From Caenorhabditis elegans (lineage: Eukaryota; Nematoda; Chromadorea; Rhabditida; Rhabditidae): 64,000 nucleotides of DNA. Shown here piece by piece: positions 21,701 through 31,318 of the stretch. Position numbers and translations under genes: made by a program. The stretch spans positions 10,664,001 to 10,728,000 of the forward strand of contig NC_003284.9 of NCBI RefSeq assembly GCF_000002985.6, read 5' to 3'. The first letter of the stretch is position 1, and each line of letters begins with the position of its first letter. Below the pieces are notes generated by a model. That model did no database searches. It was not told the origin of the DNA and was given only the letters and a program-made list of their open reading frames with translations.

Positions 21701-24700
21701 GATGTGGTTTTGAAATCACAGCTCGACATTTTCGGTCACCTGGAAATGGGTCGGGCTATAACTTGTATTATAAAAGTAGTCAGTTTGTGTGCATTACTTT
21801 TTTGTTGTTGATTGTTTCCATAAGAAACAATATTTTTTAATTTATAAGATCATATTTTAGTTAAAAAAAGTGTATACTAATAAAAAACATGTATAAGTGC
21901 ATACATATTTTTTTCCGGGCCTTATCTTTTAACAGAATGTAGTTTGAAGTTAAACTACTTAAGTTTTAAAAAAGTTGCTTCTTTTGTTGCTTTGTTTGGC
22001 TGAGGAGCCCAAAAATAATAAAAATGGAGTTAAACAAGTCAATGAACATTTATTTTCCGGAATGCGTTCCGATAATATACTGATAATACAAAAGATCCAT
22101 TTGTACCGCTCACACACTTACCGATGATTCATTGAATTATTAAAAAAGGTTGTTCCTTATTGATCTTTAAACTTTGCTCATGCTGAAACAGATCCTTCAT
22201 CAAATACCCTTTAAGATTATTGTATTTGCAATCTGTGCTCTTTGGACTGTTCCACTTTTCTCAGTTTCTCTGAGCGCCACCACGAAAGCTGAACTGCCTC
22301 AATGAGCTGAACAGCTTGTTAATTTTGTTTACCTTTGGCGGGGCGTTTCAAACATTTTGAACTGAGTGAATTTGATGAATTGTTTACATTTTTAAAATCA
22401 AAAAACTAGGTATTTACAAAATGTGCGTTGGTGTTCGGAACAAAATGTCTAATTAAATATATCTTTTCTAATCACAGATAAGTATCGTATCAGTTTTATT
22501 TGATTTTCTATGTTTTTTTTTCTATTTTTAGCCGTTTTAGTACCAGTCGCCCACCACCATTGTTGCGGGTTGTGGAAAAGAAAAAAGAGAGAGAGAGAGG
22601 CATCACATCAAAAAAAACCGCCTTATTCCAAATGGTCAGAACGATGCCAATCGGTGACTCATCTGTTTTGCGCAACTTTCTCATCGTCTTCTTCCCATTT
22701 TCGATGACAAGAAACCGTCTCTTCCTGTCCATCTTGTCAAGTCTTGGAATATCCGAAACAGGCAGCGCTGAGATCTTCAGAAATGAAGGCCGTTTAATAT
22801 GCCTTACCACCAACTGACCTAGTATCTTTTGGTCTTACTGTTGTTGCAAAACTTGAAGATTTTTTCTTTCTAAATTACCTCAGTATATAGTATTTTTTGA
22901 TAATTTTTGAGAACCCTCACAAATTTACAAGTTTTAGTGGGCAGTCAATTTGCCACCAAACAATAAACAAACTTGTTGAACTAAGATTTTATTCTACTAT
23001 GTCTTGTGGAACTCTTCAACATAAAAACAGAAAAGTTGCATCAAAAAGTGGAATTTATGGCTGTAAAAATATAGAATTATGCAATTACGTTGTGATTATT
23101 TTGAAATATAAAATAAAATCTGTCAACGTACACATTAAAATGTCTGAAAAGTTTTGTACTGTTCCGAAGTTCCCAACCAAGAAAAATAAATGAAACCAAC
23201 CCTGTATATTGCATTTCTAAATGCAGATCAGAGGCGCGCGGCAACTGCTTTTCGCCAATTGAAATTACGGCACTTGCCAATATTGCCGAAAATCTCCGAT
23301 TTCCACGCACCCATGATTCAAATGTTAAACGGAAAACATGTTATCAGGAAGTTAAAAACTGTTCAAACCAACTACACCTCTTTGCCATGTTCCCTTCTTC
23401 CTGTTTTTGGCAGAAGAAACCCAACATTTGCCACTTTTTAAATTTGTCATCGTTATGTTAACTTTTTCAGAATGAAGCGTCATTTAGCGTTCTAAACACC
23501 GTTGAAAATGCTAACTCATGTGACATGGATGGTAAATAAATATGTGACACTGATAGAAATACAGTTTTTATCAGGCATGCTTCCCACCTCGACAACCCCA
23601 CCCAAAGTTGTCGATTTTGACTCAATTTTTATATAATTTCACGAATAGTTCAAATTCTTTACATTGCGTATGCTTGTTTCGTTTCCAACACAGCGAATAA
23701 GTCTCTCCTTGCTTTTATAGTAAATTTAATATTCATTTATTTTAATTACCTAATCGAACAAAATTATTGATTTATTATTTCTGTATTTTAATGATACTTT
23801 CAGCGAATTTAAAATCTGAGCATTTTAATACAATTAAACTTCAATTATAAATGAAGTGTACATTTTTAGAACATAATCAAAAAGAACATAATCAACCTTT
23901 GTCGAAAAAGATACATCTTTTCATCTTATAAAGGTTAAAAAACATGAGTTTTCATTTTACACAGGTTTTTTGAAACTAGTTTTATAGTCAGATATAATTT
24001 TGATTAATTTCAAAACAAAACGTTTTGTATTAAAACTATGTCAAATCCCTACTCATAGTTTCACTCATATTGAGCAATTGAGCAATTTACTTGCAGTCTT
24101 TATTATAAATACGCCCGTATTGGTGTTGATTAAAGGCAATAACTTTTCAAATCATAATAATTTTCGAGAATTCGAATTCTAATAAGGAAAATACGGAAAA
24201 TCAATGTTTCGTTTTATGAACAGTACGCCATTTCGCGGTGGCCATTTAAATGTTTTCTGAATAGTTTGAGTTATAGAAACATAGTTTTAAGATTGATGGT
24301 GTAAAGGATGATAAAGTGCTTGAGTGGTGAGCCGGACACGCGTGGGTGTCCTCTTTCTCTCGGTTTTCCCCGGAGCTGCACATGTCTCCGTTATAAATGA
24401 AAAATGCGCTCGTTATAATGACAAAAAACAAAAAGAACCTTTATTCATCAGCCAGTGATTCTTACAAATAACGTCTCCCAAGGTTCACTGTTACCACCAA
24501 TAATTTTCACTTTCACTACGTCTATACTTTTTCTTCATGTCTCGTTTACCCTTTTTAAAGGTCTTGTGTTCAATGGGGCGGGAAGGAAAATATGATTAGC
24601 TGCTTGGATACGATCACGTGAACTTAACCCGTGAAAGAATACGGTATTGGCGGAAACATGAGTTATATTTTTCACTTGATGAAAACAAAATCGTTTAATA

Positions 24701-25717
24701 AATTACTACTACTACTATTTTCAATCATCTCGTACTCAACTCGTGCAATTATCTGTTTAAAGGAAACTGCGTGTGCGTTCAAATTTTTTTCCCATACAAA
24801 ATATAACTGCGACTAATTTTTCAAATAAAGATGCTCAAGTGATCTTTTCGGATTTACCTAATAAAAATATATAATTTCTTTTTTTTCACAATTTACACCA
24901 TTTGTTGTGTAGGAACTCTAATTAATTGTTCGATACAATAGAATTTCCCTAATATAAAATGGTTTATAATTTTTTGAAAATGCCCGTGGCTGCCTTTGGC
25001 AAAACCTTTATAAAGTTAAGCTAAAAATGTGGGAGTAATAGTTGTTGTCATATGTTTCACACAATGTCAAAAATTGAATCCAAGGAACCCTAAAAGTCTA
25101 ATTTGACCCTTCTGTGCACTAAGGCAAACCGACTGACTTCATTCAAGACTAAATGCAAACAGTTTGGTGCGGTCTGATGTTTGAACAATTTTAATGGACA
25201 CTGACAATTGAGTTAGACTAAAATCAAAACACAACTGAGTCTTCCCATTTCATTGTAGATATTGAGTGGGCGGAAAGTGTCTGTCATGTGAGCCAAAAAC
25301 CGTCACTTTCCTATACTAGGGTTATGATGTGTTGTTGCTCACTTGTCCACTACTTGAGTTTTTCATGCTCTTTTTTGTGAAACTGTTTGTTTTTCGCGTA
25401 TCAGACTACATATATTGTCCGAGAAATGTCATCCTCAAACATCAAAATCTTAAGTCAATTTTTCAAAACGATTTTTTCTTTTTGATAATAATGTTATCTT
25501 TACCATGCATATTAAATAATACCTCACTTTGTATGCAATTTCATAACACTTCCGTTTTGTAACTCCGGTAATTTAAAATTAAAGAAGATAGAACGTTTAA
25601 GACCAATTGAATTTTTTATTTCACAAAGCAAACCTGAATGTGTTTTATTTCACATTATTTATTTCCTGAAAAGTCAGCAGTAGTTTTTGCAAACCGTTTT
25701 CTATATTTTTCATTAAT
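18758..25717. other. Intergenic 7 kb, largely AT-rich
   Basis: The left end is the 3' UTR of the PHD gene. The rest is AT-rich with GC-richer islands at 19540-19660, 20590-20950, 22520-22815 and 23220-23320. The 22520-22815 island is open on both strands for about 100 codons but shows no domain or clear splice structure. At 20110-20155 the unit TCACAAGTATCAAAA is repeated in tandem. At 19577 a short frame (MANKPCVPRV...) runs 29 codons into a possible donor. No gene can be supported. Much of this is probably distal regulatory sequence. Confidence 0.5.
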
Positions 25718-26231
25718 TTAGTTTGTCTCGTCATCACTTCCGGCATGAACGCAAGTGATAACTATTCGACTCTGCAAAATAATACCAAAGACAACACAAC
25801 CATATAAAAAAATTAGAAACGTCATAGTTTTCACTGTATTTTCTTTCGTTTTTTTTTTGGTTTTTGCGTCTCTTTTCAATTTCCTATCTTTTCCATATTT
25901 GGATGACACACCACACCCGAAAATTTCCTTTGTTGCCTCACTGTGTCTCCTGAGAAACTTATAAAAGAGTGTGATCAGTCACAGCAAAAAAAAAAAACGT
26001 TAGAAGATGTTGTGGTCAACTTGATTGTTTATCTCACTTCGGTTCAATCAGTTCGGAACGGACTACGATGTTAGCCATCGAAGGGAAAGTCGAAGAAGAT
26101 GAAGAAGAAAGAGAGGCGAACGGCGTATTTGTTTGTGCACTACTTGTGGCATTGTATGTAACACCCAGTACAAACATAAGTTCTAAAAGGATCGAGACTC
26201 TGCGACTCTTTACGTTTTGGAAACATTTCAT
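25718..26231 (-). CDS. Putative small secreted protein, three exons
   Basis: I do not recognise a family. Exons 26231-26038, 25949-25835 and 25771-25718 join in phase to 120 residues. Splice sites are good: GTGAGAT/TTTCTCAG for the first intron and GTGAAAAC/TTTTGCAG for the second, which is 63 nt and T-rich. Residues ~1-32 look like a signal peptide (basic start MKCFQNVKSRR, hydrophobic ILLELMFVLGV, then small residues TSSA). A Thr/Ser-rich tract (SSSSSS), a strongly basic stretch (KDRKLKRDAKTKKK) and an acidic end (GSDDETN) follow. The second intron is a multiple of three and open, so retention would add a hydrophobic segment. Several AATAAA copies lie downstream (complements at 25615-25620, 25644-25649 and 25658-25663). 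Secretion is inferred only. Confidence 0.6.
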
Positions 26232-27947
26232 CTTGATTTGTTGAAAAGTTTGGTGACGTAAAGGATGGGTTTTTGTTCAACTTTTGAGCCTCCAATAGTA
26301 TTTATTATTGAGTTTTAAATTTGTAGCACAAATAGAAAATTGTTTCCAAATAAATTTATTTTTTGAGATTTTTGAGGAAGTTCAACACTTGTACATTCAA
26401 ATGTTGAACGGTGCGTTCAACTTCTACAGCCCAACCTTCTGTTTTAAGTTGCACTTCTTTTTGATAATTGTTTTTTTTTCAGAAAACTGTTGATACCATT
26501 CAAATAAGCCGTTCCAAAAACTTTATCAATAAGTATCAAAAAAGTTAGGTGTAATAAACCATTGTGTAACTTTTATAGACCTCTGTATATTTTTTATATT
26601 TCAAAAAAAACCGAATGTTATGAAATTTCTCAAAAGAATACAAATTTTATTTTGAAATTAAAATTATTTTAAAAATTAACAAATATCAAATTTCATAAAA
26701 CAAATTTTGTGAAAACTTTAGGGATCCCCAGAGCGTCCTGAAATTCTTTAGAGACCAGTTATTGGCTTCCGATTTTTTTGTGAGTACTGAACTTGACCGA
26801 TCTGATTCATTTTATTTACTGATGATGCCGGGAATAAAACAATTCATGGCGAGCCATATTAAAATTCAAATTAAGATAATTAAGCTTTTAGTTAGGAAAG
26901 TACATATCTCAAGACAGTCGTTCCAGTTATGTTTAATCAACTTCATTATCAAGCGCAATTACCTTTATAACACGTATTGTTTCCAATTTGATTATATTGT
27001 CAACAGCTTTTATTTTTGGTCTGTGAAAATGTTAATTTCTTTGAAAAACTTAAAAACAAATTTTCAAAAAACATAACAATTTAGTTTGAAAAATATTTTT
27101 ATTGCAGTTGTCTCAATCTATTTTAATCAATTTGTACAATGTAATTTATTGTGAAAAGCACTTTTTCAATTATTCCACAGCTAGGGTTTCCAGTAGTAGA
27201 TGATAGCTTTCAACTCTTCCCAGATTCCGAGTGTTACAATCCTGCGGTCGGATCAGTCCATCTTTTTTCTTATCTCTGAACTGATCATAATAAGTTATTG
27301 GGAAGAACGACGGAGTAGTGGGGGAAAATAGAGGAAAAGAAGGTGGAGGCATCAGTCGCACCACACATACACGAACAATTGGTTGACCTTCTAGACACAC
27401 GATTTCGTGTTCCTATCTTCTCTCGCACCTCAAGTCGACGTCTCCTTCTGATTCGGTTGCAATTGTATTAAACTGTCACTCCCCCCCCCCCCTTTACTTT
27501 TCCTCTAGTTTTCCTTTCTATTTCTCGTTTCCTCTCGTTTATATACAAAAACTGACCTTTTACATCCGTGGCGGGGGCGAACGATCGAGAAAGAAGAAGC
27601 ATCGGGAGAACTTTTGTTGTTGTTTCGATCTTAGTTGTTTCGTTTTATTTATTTTTTCTTGCTGCCTTATTCCATTTTACTGAAATTGAAATGGTGTCTG
27701 TCCATCATGTTTTATTTGCCGGATGTGAGGGATGGAAACGCCTCCGATCTTCATGTCCTCCCAACTATTCTCTCGCGTTTTTTTGCCTTTTTTCCATCTT
27801 GTAACACATTATTATTGGTTTCCTATTGCCTTCGTTCTTTCGTTCCTTGCACGATTCACCTTGTTTCTTGATTTCACATTCTTCATTTTTTGTTACTATT
27901 TCAAATTTTTCATTTATTCACATCTAAATACAATTTTTGCAGGCTGG
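26232..27947. other. Intergenic, upstream of yap-1
   Basis: No gene is seen. It contains the divergent promoter between the small secreted-protein gene and yap-1. A TGACGTAA lies near 26254, and a 12-base poly-C tract at 27481-27492. GC-richer sequence with CTC/TTTC tracts spans 27420-27620. A TTTTTGCAG acceptor sits directly before the yap-1 start codon. Confidence 0.5.
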
Positions 27948-30380
27948 ATGGCGTCCAAGAGCATTCATAAGAAGCACCAAGAAAATTCACAGCAAGATAA
28001 AAACCAATTCTCAGTGCATCATTATTTAGATCCAAATCAGAGTATTCATGCTTTAATTTCATGCTCAGAAAAAAAGTATGAAAAAAATCAAAATCAAAAG
28101 GTTTGTTCAAATTCTAAAAAATAATATAACTATAATAGAACTGAAAAAAATTGAGATCACATTTCATTACACTCAAATTGTTTTTACGGGTCAAATTGTT
28201 CGTACGAAACAAGAATTATTATTTGATTGCGTCACACTTGCCTTAATTGACAAAGAAGCTACTTATTTCGCAACACTTTTGTAACAGTTTGATTTTACAG
28301 TTGATAATGGGGTATATCGCAAAACAAGGATAATAATTAATTTGGTTTAATGGATATGCAAAAAGTTGTTTTTTTTTTGAAAATCACATGCCTCGTTTCA
28401 ACTTTCAGAAAAATCCACTACCTTCATCATATTACCATCAGAAGCGGAATCCGGGAAGCAGTGCACATTCCCCTTATGTAAGTTTAAATTTTTGAAGAAT
28501 AACACACCGGGTGAAATTTCAGGGATCAGTAGATGAAAGTAGTCGAACAGCCGTCAGCCCAGCTATGGATATGGTATCAAACCAAGCACCGATTCACACA
28601 CGACAAGTCAGTGCACCGAACCTTCATACGAGTGTTAATAATGGGTAAACGATTTATTTTGAGACAATTCAAATCACAAATATTTGTAGCCAATCTTCCG
28701 CAACAGTACCACATCCATCTCATCACAATGTCCACCATCAACACTCAAAAGTGAGAAAAACTATGATTGTTGATTAAACTAAAAAAGAGTTTTACAGAGT
28801 GTTTCTGCATTACCAATGACTATTGGCTACTCTCCAGTACCTTCTCACGTAAAATCAGTATCTCATGAAGCAAATTACTCATATGCAGGACTCTCGGAGT
28901 ATGCCATAGAATATTTCTGTTTCATTTCTAATATCAACTTCAGAATACCACAACAACAAGGAATGATGCAACAAAATCGGGAAAAGAGCTTATCGCTAGA
29001 CCCAATGAGAAGGCCATTTATGACACCACAGGATGTTGAGCAGTTACCCATGCCCCAAGGATGGGAAATGTGTTACGACAGTGATGGAGTTCGGTACTTT
29101 AAGGATCATAACTCAAAAACAACAACGTGGGATGATCCTAGGCTAAAACGTAAGTTTTATTTATAACATACGATGAAACAAAAAAAGTTTGCAAAATATT
29201 TATAAAATATTTTGAAAATCTCTATTTTCATCGAACATTTTACTGAGTCTTATTCATATATAGCTCTGTTTTTTCTGACAATACTAGAAAACATTTCTAC
29301 ACGTTTTCACTGATTGTTATACCCTGTTTTTCTTCAGAAAAATTAGTATAAATAACTAAGGTTACAATCTGTTCACATTAAATATTAATTTATTTCAACT
29401 TTCAGAACAAGAACAAACTGGTTTTGGATTAGGAGAAAACATTGGCCAAAACCGATATAATAATTGTTACGACAATGGACACTCGTCTCGATCATTGCCC
29501 TCAATTCATCAGCACCAGCAGATGATTCCCAATCATCCACAACCACAATACTCTTCTCAGCAGCAAATGGATTATATTCAGCAGTTACAAAACGAACGAA
29601 TGATGATTCAAGAGAAGAACGCGCAGCTGATCAATTCTGGACTTGTCGACAGTCCGCAACCACCATATCAAGCAATTTCCCCCATGTCATCAACTATGAT
29701 GGTATTTGTTCTTAAGATACTAAAACAAATTTAATTGAGTATAACCAATTACAGCATTCTCATGATCCAAATTTCATGTACCAACAACAACAACAGGCTC
29801 AAAACTCTCAACAACAACAGACACCGCATACATTGCACCAGATCCCAAATCAATACCAAAATGTAAGATATTTATTATGATGTAAAATGAGAAATTCGTA
29901 ATTGTCCAATCTTATGACATTTGTAAGCTGAAAAATTTTGAAGTCTCTCTAAAACGTGCCTTAAATTCAAAAAAAAAAAAGCCATTATTTGTTGATAATG
30001 CTTTAACCAAGACTATCTAATAATATCTAATAATTAAAGGAACGGCTGAAGTTACAGCTCAAATTGATATTAATAATTACTTAAGTTTATCTTTGAGAAC
30101 AAATCAAAAACATATTTTTCAGAGTCAAATGAACGACGACAGTGCGATGGAAGTCGATTATTCCATGGTATCACACCCCCAGCAACTACAACATCAGCAT
30201 CAACCACATATGCATAATAATATGCCTAGCAATTATGTAATCGATGTTTGTTTTTTTTTCATTATACTCAATTATTTAGACTAATTTCAGGATATCAATC
30301 CACACGAATTCGACCAGTATCTACAAATTAGCAACGATAACAATCGAGGAGTGGGATCAATGGTGCACCATTATCAATAA
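27948..30380 (+). CDS. yap-1: YAP-1, Hippo-pathway transcriptional co-activator (YAP/TAZ homologue)
   Basis: Ten exons join in phase to 439 residues: 27948-28100, 28409-28477, 28523-28644, 28690-28750, 28798-28898, 28944-29149, 29406-29701, 29755-29862, 30123-30236 and 30291-30380 (TAA). The single WW domain is at ~205-236 (W209, YF at 220-221, W231 and P234). HTRQVS at 99-104, followed by AP, is a Warts/LATS HxRxxS phosphorylation and 14-3-3 motif. The C-terminal half is Gln/His/Pro/Met-rich, as expected for a transactivation region. The C-terminus (MVHHYQ) lacks the PDZ-binding motif of vertebrate YAP. YAP-1 shuttles between cytoplasm and nucleus and works with the TEAD factor EGL-44. That is established knowledge. 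Start: ATG six bases after a TTTTTGCAG acceptor. Confidence 0.95.
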
Positions 30381-30403
30381 ATGTCTAATCAGCAGAATAA
30401 CCA

Positions 30404-30409
30404 CTCTCT

Positions 30410-30463
<54 letters not shown>
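30404..30463 (+). repeat. CT microsatellite in yap-1 3' UTR
   Basis: A 60-nt pure pyrimidine tract, perfect (TC)n from about 30417 onward, begins 24 bp after the yap-1 stop codon and so is very probably transcribed in its 3' UTR. Confidence 0.95.
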
Positions 30464-30464
<1 letters not shown>

Positions 30465-31318
30465 AAACGTGCCTGTGTCTAGATTATAGCGACTTGTGAT
30501 TTGAAATTTGAAACTTGAAGATTCATCAGAAAGTTTTTCAATTGTTTCCTTATTATATGTGATCATGTGCTCAACCCCGTTTCCAATACCTGCATTATCA
30601 ATGTTTGTCCATACTTTCTTTGAAATTTCCCCTGCAAAAACGTAGTCATTCAGTAGTGAACCTTAACAATTTCCTAATCATAAAAGTTGCCAAAAAGAAA
30701 TTTATCGATTAAAAAAGTTGACTTTTTGATTTTTTTGACTTACTTTGATTTACTTAATGGATCTGAAAAGAGAATTTTCAACCTTTCTTGAATAAAAACT
30801 CCAAATGAATTCAGTTGCTTTACCATATTAGAGTCACCAATTCCTTTCTTCCACAATTAGCTGCAATTTAGTTCAAAATACCTTTGTGATGTGATTTTTC
30901 TGTATTTTCCGCTCAAATTTTCTTTTTTTGTTCTACGTCTAATTACACTTAAATAAAATAAGACAAAATGGAAGAGATCATCAAGCATTTTTTTGATATC
31001 ATGTACGATTGTTGATTTGTGTATTCTGAAACTTTTTAAAATATGCCTAACAGTTTCTGACTTCTGCTATTCAAGGTTCCAAATAAACAATTTATCGATT
31101 TCTCAATTTATGCACACGTTGTATATTGTGTTTGGCTACAGAGCGTTCCTCTCCTGACGTCACCACCACGCATCAGTTGGAGTGTGCAAACACGCTCCAC
31201 TATACCCCTCCCCATTTTATTATTTTACCGATGTCGTTTTTTTTGTTTCATTTCATTTTACGTTCTATTTTTCAATTTATTTGTAATGTAATAATTTAGG
31301 AAAAATTTCAGAATAGAA
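30464..31318 (+). other. yap-1 3' UTR remainder and phosphatase promoter
   Basis: No gene is seen. AATAAA signals occur at 30791-30796 and within AAATAAAATA at 30951-30960, so yap-1 has several possible poly(A) sites. A perfect palindromic CRE, TGACGTCA, lies at 31155-31162, about 157 bp before the phosphatase ATG. An AAATTTCAG acceptor ends at 31311. Confidence 0.6.
31155..31162. promoter_or_regulatory. Perfect CRE (TGACGTCA) in phosphatase promoter
   Basis: An exact 8-bp CREB/ATF palindrome in a GC-rich patch, 157 bp upstream of the lipid phosphatase start codon. The motif is seen directly; its use is inferred. Confidence 0.5.

Noticed and set aside
23190-23441. 83-codon plus-strand frame with overlapping minus frame
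   Set aside because: It overlaps a TTGCCGAAAA/CGGCACTTGCC-type repetitive patch common in nematode intergenic DNA, with no gene signals.
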